64,000 bases of DNA from Argentina anserina (lineage: Eukaryota > Streptophyta > Magnoliopsida > Rosales > Rosaceae), in contig NC_065877.1 in the NCBI RefSeq assembly GCF_933775445.1, forward strand, positions 34,980,694-35,044,693. Reading direction: 5' to 3'. Numbering within the stretch: position 1 is the first letter of the stretch; each line of letters opens with the position of its first letter. The notes beneath the pieces were generated by a model. The model was given only the letters and a program-made list of their open reading frames with translations. It made no database searches and was not told the DNA's origin. This document shows, piece by piece, positions 26,647 to 39,593 of the stretch. The position numbers and the translations under genes are program-made.

Positions 26647-29600
26647 ATGGGACTTGAGCTAGAGGATTTGCAGGTCAAGGGAAAATCTAAGGAGAAGCAA
26701 AAAATTGAGGATGGTGATGAATTCAAAGGTTGTTGGATGAAGTTTAGGTTCATGGGGAGATGCATGTCTCCAAAAACCAAAGTGGATAATTCTACCAGTG
26801 GAACTAGCACACAATGTGGTAAAATTCAATCTTTTCCTTAAATTTTCGTATTGTTTTACAATGTTTATAAATGCCTCTGCTTGTTTTTATGGTTGTATTT
26901 GGAATGAGGTGTTCAATATTAATTCTTTACAATGTCAAGGTGTCACTGTGTTCTACAGCATGTCTGTTGCCCCCTACAGATATCTGTGTTCATGTGTAGC
27001 TTAAAAATCATCACTTTGTTTAACTATTTAGCTGTGTATGTGGTTGTATGGTCATATGTGGTCACAACCAGTTGCTTGGAATCGATTTCAATTGAATAAT
27101 TGATAGCTCGTGGTATTTCCTAATCAAGCAAGGTGAGGAATTATCAGAATTTAACCAAAAGTGTTGTCATATATTTTTCAATCAGGAACTTACTGATTCG
27201 TGTTTCCTTAGTTATATATAAATCTCCAGCATGTTTTGTTGGTTCTAAACAGTGTTCTGTTATTTAGCTTCAACTTAGATCTGTGTTTGCTGGACGCTCC
27301 ATGAAGTATGGATGCAGAGCCAGTTCGTTCTTTGATTATTTTAAATAAATGCCATGCATCTCTTTGTTCAAGTGTTTACTGCATGAAATAAGTCTGATTC
27401 CCATTTCTTGGGGAAAATTGATTGAGCGTTGTGTTGGCATTAATGGATCTTCTGCAATGAGATGTATTCTGTGCACGTGTAAAGACAAATCTAGCGTTAC
27501 TCGCATATACGTGTGATGCACTCTGTGCATGTGTGAAGGCAAATCTAGCGTTACTCGCATATACGTTTGGCTATGTGCTATGAAATAATTTTGACTCCAA
27601 GTTGTACAGAGCATTGATTAATAGTTGTCTTGACAATCATTTCATTCTATATATACATATGTCGAGACTCGTGGGGGAAATTTGCTAACGTTATGCACGT
27701 GTTGTATGTAAAAAGACTAGTGTTAACCGCCCACCTGCGAGTGTGGCAATGGAAACAGCAAAATGTTTCCTTAAAAGTAACGGTCTCTATATTCCCTGTA
27801 AAGTGTTTGAAATGCTTGTAGGTCGCCTACTTATACCTGTAGTCCATATCTCCATAAACTCTAAAACTTGATCTGATAGACACAAATTATCCTGTGGTTG
27901 AAAGAAATTGTATTTGAAAAAGAAAAATATGAGCAGATACAAAACTAGGAAACATTCTCCTATTGCAAATTGTAGTGTATTACTTACCTTATCAATACCT
28001 TATGCATATATAGGCATGTCATACTTAGGATATGTAACTGCTCCTTATATCTCATGAAATTTGTGGATCATCGTTAGTTTCATTATCACTACCTGCATAA
28101 TTTGCACCCTTGACCTCGAGCATTGAAATGCAAACATTGAAAGGTTCAAAAGAGGACCGGGATGGTGATTCCTGTCTTCTTTGATGAGATACTCTAAAAT
28201 GTTTTTGTTTAGCTGGTTTTCTCAAAATTCATTGGATGATATAATGTATATATATTTTTGAACCAGAAGATAGCAAGTCTACAAATGACACAATACACGA
28301 CCAAGCAGTGGCTCCAATTGCTTTGTCTTCAACCACTAGTAACACAGAAAGTGCTTTGTCCACTCCCAAAGCACCTGAGGAATTGAAAGTTGCTTCTCAG
28401 CTTCGAAAATTCACCTTCAACGAGCTTAAGTCAGCAACAAAGAACTTTAGACCTGAGAATATTTTGGGGGAAGGTGGGTTTGGCTGTGTATACAAAGGTT
28501 GGATTGGTGAGACTGGAAGCACTCCAGCAAAACCTGGTATTGGGCTTCCAGTTGCTGTAAAGACTCTGAACCATGATGGACTTCAGGGCCACAAAGAATG
28601 GATGGTATGATGCTTCATTTTGTTACTTTATCTACATTACTGTTCATCAGGAAATGAAAGTAGTTTGAATTTACTCCATGATTGAAGAATTATTTTTTGT
28701 CTTGTCCACATTTCAGGCTGAAGTTATTTACCTTGGTGAACTACTTCATCCTAATCTAGTCAAATTAGTTGGTTACGGCATTGAGGATGATCAAAGATTA
28801 CTCGTGTATGAGTTTATGCCTCGAGGGAGCTTGGAGAATCACCTCTTTAGAAGTATGAAACCGAAACTGTATCTCCTATAAATTGTTTATCTGTAATATA
28901 CTCTTCCCTGTGGCAGTTTCTTTTAGTAGTTTATTTGGGAATATGGGAGGTACCATGAAATCTGAATTTACTCTGTGATAGTAGAATGTACAAAAGAGGT
29001 CCTTTTATCACTTCATTCATCTGAGATATTTGATTCCTGTTTTATATTGTTACTTTGCTAATGTGTCGCTGCAGTATACTTTGAACATTATGTTTGTTCC
29101 ACCTATTCAATAAGCCTAATATTTTCTTGTTCTTGAAGAACTAGGTTTTCCTTTAGATTTGCTGTTGTTTGGACAATTTTGGCCCATATTATATGTCAAC
29201 TATAGTTACTTTTTAAATTAATGATCAAAATAGGTACATGATAGTTTCAGCCTACAGTTTGTCTCATACTGTTAATTAATATTGTTAGGGTGATAAGTTA
29301 TGGGTGAGATGATGATTACCTGACAGTTTCTAGTAGTTGCTTTAATACGCTTAGTAATAATGTTGTTATCCATTGCAGGGTCCATGACTCTTCCTTGGAA
29401 CATCAGAATGAAAATAGCTCTTGGTGCTGCAAAAGGTCTTGCATATCTTCATGAGGAATCTGAAAGACCAGTTATTTTTCGAGATTTTAAAACATCTAAT
29501 ATTTTACTGGATGTGGTACGTAACTAAGCTGAGCTTTCAAATGCTTTGCTTTGTCCACAACCTGTTTCTTATGGTTATTACTATTCCAGGACTACAATGT

Positions 29601-30693
29601 TAAGCTTTCTGATTTCGGACTCGCTAAAGATGGTCCAGAGGGAGATAAAACTCATGTCTCCACCCGAGTGATGGGCACTTACGGTTATGCAGCCCCCGAG
29701 TATGTTATGACAGGTTAGTATTATAAACTGCATGTATCGTCTTGGTCTGAGCAATTGGTTGCATTTTGTTGGATTATGTGATTGCTTTTGTATTCTTTTT
29801 GCTTCTTGCACCTGAAATCAAATTAACCTGAGAGTGACACCCTTAGGTATATACCACATAGATAGCAAATTGCATTTGCTCCTTCAAAAAGTGACTCTGA
29901 CAGATAACTTGATCTTTTATCCCCCATTGTTGCATAAAGAAACACTACTCAACACCAAGATATGCATAGTTCTCAACTCCATATGGATGACAGTATATCC
30001 ATATACTTGCAAATGTTAAGCATGAACTAATTTAGGGTTCAAGGGTAATTTCGAATTGATCCAAATTTTATGTCTTCATCTTCTATAGGTCACCTTACTT
30101 CAAAAAGTGATGTATATAGTTTTGGAGTGGTTCTGCTTGAATTGCTGAGTGGACGAAGATCTATGGACAAAAACCGACCCCAAGGGGAGCAGAACTTGGT
30201 GGAGTGGGCACGCCCACATTTTGGAGATAGGCGAAGATACTACCGACTAGTAGATCCTCGACTTGAAGGTCGCTTCTCAATTAAAGGTGCTGAAAAGGCA
30301 TTTCAGTTGGCTGCCCACTGTCTTACTCGCGACCCAAAGGCTAGACCTCTAATGAGTGAAGTTGTTGAAGTAATGAAGCCTCTGCTGAACCTCAAGGATC
30401 AAGCCTGTTCCTCATCTCACCCCCAAGCCATGCATGCAGAACGTCAGGGTTCCAATCCCATTTCTATAAATGGCCTTGGAGTTCAGGGTGGGTTTTCAAG
30501 AAGGAATGGACAACCATCTAGAAGCCGGTCTCTACCAAATGGTCCAAATGTCTCACCATATAACCATCCCCACCGCTCTCTATCAAATGGTCCCAATGTC
30601 TCACCATATCACCCAGGCCATCCTCACCAATCACCCAAACCATCTACAGCCAAGTCAGCTACACCAAAATCACCCAAACCTGCTACTGCTTGA
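26647..30693 (+). CDS. PBL34-like: Receptor-like cytoplasmic kinase, PBL34/35/36 type (RLCK VII)
   Basis: A Ser/Thr kinase expected at the plasma membrane, where this subfamily relays immune-receptor signals. Six exons: 26647-26818, 28267-28604, 28717-28852, 29379-29515, 29590-29713 and 30089-30693, giving 503 aa with all GT..AG junctions in phase. Gly2 and the GCW..GRC cysteines (about residues 29-38) are candidate lipidation sites. The glycine-rich loop GEGGFGCV is at 125-132, the ATP lysine at K156 (AVK), the catalytic loop RDFK with D251, DFG at 269-271 and APE at 296-298. The activation segment ([19 protein letters not shown]) and [17 protein letters not shown] match active RLCK VII kinases. 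The usual Tyr before RDFK is Phe249. The Ser/Pro-rich tail with SPKP-like motifs is typical. Intron 1 is large (1.45 kb). Confidence 0.95.
27461..27568 (+). repeat. Two-copy 54-bp tandem repeat in kinase intron 1
   Basis: Units 27461-27514 and 27515-27568 share a CAAATCTAGCGTTACTCGCA core and differ at a handful of positions. It lies inside intron 1 and affects no exon. Confidence 0.85.
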
Positions 30694-31405
30694 TTGTAAG
30701 ATTGAGCCGGATGTAGAAGCGATGTTGGAGTATGTGTGTTCTTCGGATGAATGATGATATAAGCTAGGTTTCGCCTTTGCCGTGCAGTTACAGCTGGACT
30801 TTAGAAATCCATACACAGCATAGCATAGAATATAACAAAGAAATATCTATAGCTTTCTTTTTTAGGTCGTTGTCCTTTTAATCAAAATGGAACAGAACTT
30901 TGTAGCTGCATGTTGCAATGTAAAGGTGATGCTCTTTGTATGTTTTCTCTTGCTATCTCCTATCGTTATAGATAGTCACCAAAATCTCCGGAATGCCGAG
31001 GGAAAACTCACATTCCTTTCAGAAAATCTTAACTGTTTCATGTGGTAAGTTGCATCCCTGCATCATCGGGTAATAAAGAGTAAAACACTAGCTATGGGTG
31101 AGTAGTTTGGGTAGCTGCTGTCTTTCATTGATCAAAATAGTTATAATAAGGTTCCTACTCAAAGATTCATACATCAGACAATCGAGAGAGAAATTTATAC
31201 ACTTCCCTCTTATTTTTTGGTACAAATTATACACTTTCCTCTTGAGCTACCTCTTACAGATTTATCTAACAAAAAACGAGACAGCCAACAAGGTTCGGAA
31301 TGGAGTAGTTTTACAAGTTCAAGATGTTTAATGGTTTGATATGGCCACAAACATCTGCATGTCACCTCTTACCAATTCTCCACTCGATTGTACGGTCTTC
31401 CTTTC
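30694..31405. other. Convergent intergenic region
   Basis: This 0.7-kb stretch separates the stop codons of two genes that face each other (kinase on plus, dehydroquinate synthase homologue on minus). It probably contains both 3' UTRs. No gene is seen. Confidence 0.6.
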
Positions 31406-33882
31406 TTATTTCTCCACAATGAATTCTTGAATTTCAATTCCCGTATGTCGGGCTCCTCCCTGTAATCTGAGCATAATTTCATCTCCAATTTTAAGTGAAG
31501 TCACTGGTATTGCAGTTTTTTGCCCTCCACTTTCTGCAGAAGATATAAATCGTTGAAGCTTAATGACTGTAAGATAAAGTGGGAGGGCAAAAATGAAAAG
31601 TAACTAAAAAAAATCGAAAATTAGTTTCAGAGGCGAGAATAGACCTTTCTGGGGACAAACTAAGGCAACTGTTTCTGCATTTTGTACAAGTATACTGTAG
31701 ATTGTTTGATCATCCGAACCTATCTGAAGCACAAAAAAGATGTCAACATTAATAGAAAAAGTTCATTAAAGGGCAAAAGTAAGCAGTTCTAACAAATATG
31801 ACACATTCTAAAAAAACAAGCTAAGAACAAAAGAAGATAAGGAAATTGTAGGTTAGCCATTCTTCACTTTAGTTCACAACTTCAAATTAAGCAGCAAAAC
31901 CCTCAAACCAATATTTCAGCAACCAACTACCTAGAAGTCATCATTGTAGTTCAAATGAAACACTAGCAAAATTCATAGCATAGCTGGGCTTTATCAGTCT
32001 GAACATTGAATAAGCTTTACAAGGATTAATCTGTATCTGACAATGTATCTTCTTTATAATGTGAGATTCCTGAAAGTTCAGATATTTTCTACCATCTAGC
32101 TAGCACATTATATCACCAAAGTTATCAAAGTCCTCCAATTTAAGACAAATTTTGATTTCCCAACCTAGCTAACTTGTTAATGCTGTTGGTACTTGGTACA
32201 GATTCACACAACTGCTTCCTACTGTATAGAAAGCTTAAACCGTTGAAAGCTCAATTATAACATAATCTTTGATCGCATCCTATCATTGTCTTAACCTCTG
32301 CCACAACAAGGATTACCTTTGCCTCAACAATGATTAGTGGTCTCGTCTCTATCTTTACACGTCCGACAATTGCTGTTCGTTGATGACCTTTCTGATCAAC
32401 CAGAATCACCTCTTTTCCTGCTTTCAACTCTGAAAGGTAGCTTGTTTTCCCTCCTGGAACAGCAACATAGGCATGTACAGGTCCCTGCTCATATTACCAA
32501 TAAATAAATAAATAAATAAATAAGCACTCATTGGAGAAATATTATATCAACAGAGAGGCATATTGTTCACTGCCTCTAAGCAATTCTACGCAACACTTGG
32601 ACCAAACTCACCGCATTGACTCTGAAAGGTCTGCTGGCAATGTAATTTGATTCCAAGCATTCTGAATGAACCAGGAATAGTCCTCTGGCAAATGATCCGA
32701 CCTTGCAAGATAGTGAGGCTATAAGAATTGTGGCATGCAAATTAAATTACTTGCTCAATATCAATAAAAACAGCAATGTTATATCAGAAAAGAGAGAGAT
32801 ACATACAAGCAATCCTTCACCAGGTCTCATGAGACTACAGAGATCAACACAAACCCGATCCCCCATTCCAGCTACTTGGACTCCAGTTACAATGGCTTTG
32901 GTTAAACTCAATATGTTGCCCACTTCATCTCTTCTGTCAAAATAGTCCTGATAATATTAACCAATGTAAGAGAAACAATAACCCCTTTATACCAACCAAG
33001 AAGTCCCGAGTCAAAAACTAATCACCTTTAAGTCAAGAACTGCTTGAACATCCTCAACTTTCAAAACAACTCCACCAAGACCATGCTCGAGCGCCTACAA
33101 GCACATTGATCTCAATTCAGTAGTTCAACACTCAAACACCTGTCCACTTGTTCAATCTTAGCACATCTCATTCCTACCTCAAAGAAGACTTGTGCTTCCA
33201 CTGGGGTTTTTGATACAGCAAACACTGTCTTCTGACTCCCTTGAAATGCTGCAACTATATTCTCCGCAGGTATCACCTAACAACAACACCTCACAAGTCA
33301 CAGACTTAAACTTCACTCCGAAAACAGAAAGAACTCAAGCCTAATGCACCAGAAACTAGCAGCATTATCTAATCATTCATCGAAAAACCTCACCTGCCAA
33401 TCAAGCAAATCAACAACAACATTCTCAACTGCCCCAATTTCGGGTTGAAGCTGTTCCAACTCATTAGGACTAGTAACTTCAACAACTGTGGCAACTCTTG
33501 TGTTCTCACTATCGAAAATCCCTCCCTCCTTGATCAAAAGAGGATCTATCAACGCAATAGCTGCTCAAACCCAACATGCAAATCCACAAATGAAACAAAA
33601 TTCCATTCACATCAAAAAACCCAAATGCAATTCCACATAAAGCTTCCACCTTTATCAAAATATCACACTTAAAAGCCAAAACCCAGATCAATATAAAGTT
33701 TGAATTGACTTACAAGACCAGTCATCGGCGAGTTTCTGACTCTGAAACACGAAGGTGTTCCAGCCTCTTTCCACGGCGGCCGTCATAACTTGCCTGTTCT
33801 CCGTCCAAACCCACACAGTCTTCTTCGAGCTCCCAAACGACGTCGTAGAAGAAGCAGCGACTGATAAAACCTTAGTTGCCAT
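31406..33882 (-). CDS. 3-dehydroquinate synthase homologue, archaeal/prokaryotic type II
   Basis: Nine exons on the minus strand: 33882-33714, 33560-33394, 33276-33178, 33094-33026, 32947-32807, 32701-32612, 32484-32317, 31723-31645 and 31533-31406. They join in phase to 369 aa. The sequence follows archaeal DHQ synthase II from end to end: [11 protein letters not shown], a [10 protein letters not shown] segment, [34 protein letters not shown], the [18 protein letters not shown] core, [31 protein letters not shown] and a final [13 protein letters not shown]. In archaea this enzyme forms dehydroquinate from an amino-deoxy sugar; plants also have an unrelated AroB-type enzyme, so the plant role is unproven. 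The N-terminus is Ser/Thr-rich and could be a plastid transit peptide. An upstream in-frame Met (33939) would add 19 residues. Confidence 0.9.
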
Positions 33883-34589
33883 TGAGTGTTTATTTTGTGA
33901 AGCAACCAATCTGCAAAAGTTACCCCATTTATCTGCCAAAAAACACTAGTCTTTTAAATTTACAAAGAGGAAAGGTTAAAACAATATATTTACGTTTTGG
34001 TTTTGGAGGGGAAAATTGATGGCGCGGTAAATAACCTGTAGGGGGAGTGAAGCAGCAGATTCCGACCAAAGACACCATCTCTCTGTTCAACTCCGATGGG
34101 GATATTATCCAGTGGTGTCTCAGCTGTGTTTCTTACAAGAAGCCACAACAAACGACGTGTCGGTTCATTATGGGTTGGTTAGAGTTCAAGACTAAAACAC
34201 CCCTTCCTACTGGGTCTAGGACCTTATTTGGATTATTCGATTTAGTTATGAAAAACATGAGTCCTGTTGAATTTGAGCCAGTTGGCTCGTTTGTTACTTC
34301 ATGCACATAGTTCTGAAGTTTTCTGTTATTTGGATTTGATACTAGACTACTAGTAATAAACTCACTCAGTAATGCCAAATATTCAAATCAAGGCACCTGT
34401 GTTTCCATGAGTACCGATTGAAAATGGAAAGTACTCGATCAGATTCAGTCTATTAAGTATCAACTTTGAAAACCTCGCATTCCTTTATTCAATTGTCGGA
34501 GCTGGTTTTACAAGCAGTGGAGCACTAAATAGCAAATCTAAAGCATCCACTACAAATGAAACAGTTAATGCACGCTCCTGGTCATATGA
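33883..34589. other. Intergenic region upstream of the dehydroquinate synthase homologue
   Basis: A 0.7-kb region serving as promoter for the minus-strand dehydroquinate synthase homologue and 3' flank of the epimerase gene. Open frames here (for example 34047-34310) have no recognisable domain. Confidence 0.55.
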
Positions 34590-36988
34590 TTAAGCTGTAG
34601 TAGAAAACTTGAACAGCATATAATGCTTGTAGGACTTTGTTGGAGTCACAATTGTTGAAGGGAAATTTGGGTGGTTCACAGCATCCGGAAATCCCTGAGT
34701 TTCCAAGCACAATGCCGCACGTGGTTGGTATACAAACCCGCCTTTCCCCTTCACATCTTTGAGATAGTTGCTTGTGTAGAACTGCATACCGGGAGCATTT
34801 GTTGAGAGCTCCAACATCCTTCCTGACTTGCTGTCATGCACCACAGCGGCGCGCTTCAACTTGTTGCCAGCTGGGCCATCAAGTACATAGTTGATGTCAT
34901 AACCTTTGGTTAGCTTGAGCTTGTCGATCCTGCTTCCAACAGCCTGAGGCTTGAGGAAATCATAAGGTGTTCCTTTCACCGATGCATATTTTCCGGTGGG
35001 GATGAGGCCACTGTCTACCAGAGTGATTTTGGATCCAAAGATCTGAACTTTTTGGGAGAGAATGTCACCACTATTGTGGCCGCCAAGGTTCCAGTAAACA
35101 TGCGTAGCTAAATTCACCGGAGTTGGCTTGTTTAGCGCCTTAGCTTTCATTTTGATGCTCAATTGTTTGTCTCCAAGGAGAGTGTAGCTGACAGTGACAA
35201 TAACATCTCCAGGAAACCCTGTAAATAACATGTGACAGATTTGGATTTCTTGTGTTCATATATATAAATTTTATATGTAAATTAAGCGGGCAATTACCTT
35301 GTTCCCCATCAGTACTATGGTAAGTGAAGACAATGGAAGGAGTAGGACCTCCATTTTTATGCTTCTTCACTTTCCAAATACAATCACTAAATCCTCTAAG
35401 CCCACCTGAAATTTCAGTAAACCAATTCAGCAACTTAACCGCAGGTCTGATACTTCTCAATTTTTGGGGTTAAAGATTGCAACGACATGTTTCCCTATAA
35501 GACAAGTCTAATGCATACCATGGAGTATGTTTTTCCCTTCATTAGCAACTAGCTTGTAGTGTGTTCCATTCAAAGTAAACTGAGCGCCACCGATTCTGTT
35601 AGCAAAGCGACCAACAATGGCACCAATGTATGAAGTATCATTCTGCAGAATTGCCGTTACAAGGTTAAGTAATCTGTTATAGACTAATAGTATTTGAAAT
35701 GAATATGTAAGACACAAAGTCTTCTGTTTAGTCAACTTGTGCAATGTTTAGTCCATTAATTGGTTCACGTGTTGCTTTTAAATCTTAATCATGCAATTTG
35801 AATTAAATATTAAGAAGTCTTTTACTTTAGATCAAGTGAGAGGTAGATTTCCATTGATGCTGGCCCTCAACTTGTTCTGCATATTTCCCAACACTTTCTC
35901 CAAATTGCCTACTAGTACTAGTTTATTGTATTCTTGACAGTACATAATTACATATTATATTTCAGTAGTGTTAATCACATCTTCCAGATTAGCAAAGTTA
36001 ATCATACAAAGAAAACAGAAACAGCTCGCAGACTCCACTAATTAATGAAATATATAAGCCATGTGGAAGAAAACCAACTGTATACTACACATTCTTGCTA
36101 CAACCCCAATTTAGAAGTTGTACACTAAACAAAGACAGAGAAAAAAAGTGGATGAATAACATTGCTCATTACTAAATTGAACATTATTCTTCGTTTTCTT
36201 TGGTTAGAAATTAAAGTTAATGGCTTTTTGCATAATTTTGTAACCAAAAAAGAAGAAGCTGGAGGCGTTGGACCATATGTATATGAATAACAGGAAATGC
36301 AGAAACAAACATAAAAGATAACTGTTGGAAGAGAAAGAGAAAGAACTCACATTTCTGTCATCACAAATATCCAGAACTTTGCTACAGTTTAATCATGTTA
36401 AGAAAAGAAAAGTAACTAGAGATTATAGAAGCGAGCCTAGTTCCCAGTACCCCAACTAATTAATCAAACTTTCTTCAGCAAAATAGCTTAATCAAATACA
36501 ATGGCCAATGCATGTGGAATTGTGGATGTATCCGTCAAAACTAAAAGTATAAAGCTTTATTATTGAAGATTTTGAACGCAGTGTGAATATGCTGTGAAAT
36601 ACACAAATGCTGAAACAGAAGAACGGAGAAAAGTACCAAGAGAAAGAAAAAAAAACTCACCTTGTACTCATTCACTGAATCATATCCAAGAACAACATCA
36701 GCCAGCTTTCCTGAAATTACCAAATAGAATGCATAATTAGTTCAAGAGAAACTTATAGGTAGCCAAACCCACAAATCTAAAATGAATAGCTAAGAACAAA
36801 CCATTTTTGTCAGGCAGGATTAGGGAGATGATAGTTGCACCCCAATTGGTGAATTTGACAGAAAAATCACCCTTCTTGAGCTCATAAACACCAACCTTCT
36901 CCTTTGGTTCATGACCAGAACCATTAGCAAACCCAGAAGCTACGAAAATGGTGATGACCAAACAAAGCAGTACAGAAATGTTGGCCAT
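34590..36988 (-). CDS. Secreted aldose 1-epimerase (galactose mutarotase-like)
   Basis: This family interconverts alpha and beta anomers of aldoses. Five minus-strand exons: 36988-36802, 36710-36661, 35642-35519, 35405-35298 and 35218-34590, giving 365 aa in phase. The N-terminus (MANISVLLCLVITIFVASGF) is a clear signal peptide, so the product is probably secreted or vacuolar. Domain landmarks: FTNWGATI, DVVLGYDSVNEYK, GRFANRIGG, NEGKNILHGG with His120, THVYWNLGG with His196, GYDINYVLD with Asp264, and LETQGFPDAVNHPNFPS with Glu329. The two His, the Asp and the Glu correspond to the catalytic/binding set known in bacterial GalM. Intron 2 is about 1 kb. A TATA-like TTTATAAG reads on the minus strand about 30-40 bp before the ATG. 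Confidence 0.95.
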
Positions 36989-38800
36989 TTTCTCAATACA
37001 CGAGACTAATGGGGTACTTATAAATGAGAGAGGCAGAGGGCTCCAAAGAAAAAGACAAGTCAGAACAAACTGTGTTTGTTCATTGTGGCTGAGCTCTGAT
37101 GGTGCTTGCCGCTTGTGTAGTGTTTGACTTAGTAAAAGGCATACAATGGGCTAAGATTCTTCTTATTTCATAGTTCAAGGTGTGGCCCAAACAAAGAGAT
37201 GATTTTTCACAGTAGAAGGCTCATTTTTTATTTTCTTTTTTCAAATACAACTCATTTTTCAAGCAATGATATAAATATAAGGTTGAATATAATGAATATT
37301 GTCTTTTGACTATCTTTCCATAATATTTGGCATCTTATGAGTGAGGTAACAGCTGATAAATCCCGTGTGCAGTGTGCTATAGCTCATACAGATAAAACTG
37401 CGACTAAATGTGTGAACTATGTCAGCTATGAAACCGAAATGTATGATTCTTCTTCAAGGTTTATAGATTGAAATCACAACTAGTATAACTGAGAAAAGTA
37501 TTTAGCACGCCGTATTGACAAAGCTGAATTGTGATCTTAGACTAGGTATCCCAATGTTAGGCTAGGTTTCCCCATGCCTCATCAATATCGTGAATTAACA
37601 AGAGAAGTAAAACTTTGCAATCTGATAGAGGAGGAAACATCCCACTGGGTTACACCAATAATTACACATCAATGAAAGAGCAATATATGCAGATGCCAGT
37701 CGAACAGCAATGTTTGATATTACACATAAAGAAAAGAAAAGAAAGTTCCAACCTTGTGAACAACAACTTCGAATTCGTTTGTCATTCTCTTCCAAAGATC
37801 CATTAGATGACCATCTTCCTCACGTGTTCTGATTGGTACTCAAGATTCAAAGAATTGGAAGTGTCTTTCGTTTCTATGATAACATACGATCCTAGCTGGC
37901 TAGCTTGATGGGCACTGGTGCTGGGTTTTCCCGGATCAGAGTATGATTGGCAAGATGAGGAGAAGTGATCAGAAGTTCAGAACATGCATCATTACATCAA
38001 TGTGAAGCTCTTCAGAATATATATTGGAAACAAGCAAAGTTCGAAAAAGCATTAGGCGGTGTGTAGGAGAACAGCCATTTCTTAGCGTCTAGACGGCTAG
38101 GCGGCACCTATCCGGTTTCAAATTATTAAATATTTATTTATTTTTATAATTAAAAATATATAATGATGTTCAATATTAATTTTAAAAATAGGTTAAATTC
38201 ATAATATATTAAATATAAAGGCCGTATAAAAATATTAGAATAAAAGATAAATTATAAAAACAAATATAATACTAAATCTCAATTTCTTTTAGTTTTTTTT
38301 TTGTCAACTGATTTTTTACCACCTAAGACTGCATAAACAGCTATCTAATTCGTAAAACACTGAAAATAGCCGCAAAACAAAAGTCACGGCCGAGGTTGGC
38401 CGCTTTTTAGAACAGTGAAAACAAGAGAAAGAGCGTGGAATTACTGGAATATATAGGAGGACTTAACATGGTGCACCACATTATTTTTGGGCTTTTGGGC
38501 CAGGTGACCAAGTCCAAATAAACCACAGGTTCTTCCCAATAAAGTGCTCGGATTATTCTCTTTAATATTGTACCAAATCATAACTCCATCCCGGCCCATC
38601 GTATTAAATTTGGACACGTGCACTAAGCAGGATGAGCTAAACACCATAAGTAATTAAAATGTGTTAGAGCATATATGTTTAACACTTTAACTAGCTCCCT
38701 CATAGATTGTCTTCTTTCTGAGTTAAAAAGAATCATATATCAAGGGATCACTCATATTAGGTAGCTGGAATTACCAAAAAGAGATACAAGATAAAATTTA
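36989..38800. other. Epimerase promoter and intergenic DNA with a possible decayed MITE
   Basis: No supported gene. The stretch around 38050-38420 contains TCTAGACGGCTAGGCGGCAC followed by AT-rich DNA and a GGCCGCTTTTTAGAA-like end. It looks like a degraded non-autonomous DNA transposon, but I could not define termini or a target duplication. Confidence 0.4.
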
Positions 38801-39076
38801 GGCAAAAATGCCGATTTGCACCCTATCCGTTAAATTTAATATTTTTCATCCAATTTTAAGTCACATGTCAAGCATTTAAGGGACAATATTGTTATTATAT
38901 ATTTATTCATATTAATAATGAAATAGATTAATAAAATTACTTAAGTGGAACACTTGCTACAATATGTTTTTCCAAATATGTTATTGATTTATATATTTAT
39001 TATTTTACGTGATATAGTATGTTAAAAGATATTAGAAAAATATAAATAAATACATTGAAAATTAAAAATAAATATT

Positions 39077-39293
39077 TGTTTCGGGAGAATTACTATTATA
39101 TCATTGTGTGTGTCTTAGCCATATTAGGTTTTCTGTTAGAGTTAGATTCACATCTCTGTAATAGATTAGGATTCCGAATCCTACGAGATTGTAGTTATGT
39201 AATGCATATATATATGCCACATTATCAATCAATAAACGGTTACGTTCTGTTCCATTACGTCGTTATTATTCTCGTTTCGTTCCTCCTCAAACA
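39077..39293 (+). repeat. Solo copia LTR nested in MITE copy A, plus orientation
   Basis: It begins TGTTTCGGGAGAATTACTA and continues with the TGTCTTAGCC..TAGATTAGGA..CCGAATCCTACGAGATTGTAG motifs seen in the LTR at 4616-4823. The MITE continues on both sides as in copy B, giving an empty-site comparison. The boundaries are approximate and the target duplication is not clean. Confidence 0.75.
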
Positions 39294-39407
39294 ATGTGTA
39301 CATATAAAAATATATATATATATATACACAACACACTATATTTGAGTGGGTAGGTATGTTGAATATATAATTCGAAGTATGGTTAAGTATGTAGAAAAAG
39401 ATATAAA

Positions 39408-39593
39408 TGATGCATGATGAAATAACTGTATATTTATTGAATGATATGGGGGTCTATATATAGGTATTACAAAACCACAATCCCATAGGATTCGGAGTCA
39501 TAATTTATTACAGAGATTTTAATCTATCTCCTAACATGAAACCTATTAGGCTAAGACACATACAAGGGTAAAATAGTCATTCTTCCTGGAACA
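39408..39593 (-). repeat. Solo/truncated copia LTR nested in MITE copy A, minus orientation
   Basis: On the minus strand it begins TGTTCCAGGAAGAATGACTA and follows the 4616 LTR through its TATA-like CCTATATATAG segment, then stops short. It interrupts a stretch that is continuous in copy B. A TAAAT-like duplication at the edges is possible. Confidence 0.75.

Noticed and set aside
34047..34310. Plus-strand 87-codon frame between the synthase and epimerase genes
   Set aside because: No domain and non-coding composition; it lies in an intergenic region with an opposing frame of equal length.
38050..38430. GCTAGGCGG-containing AT-rich segment as a defined hAT MITE
   Set aside because: It has the look of one, but no matching termini or 8-bp duplication could be found, so it was left as intergenic.
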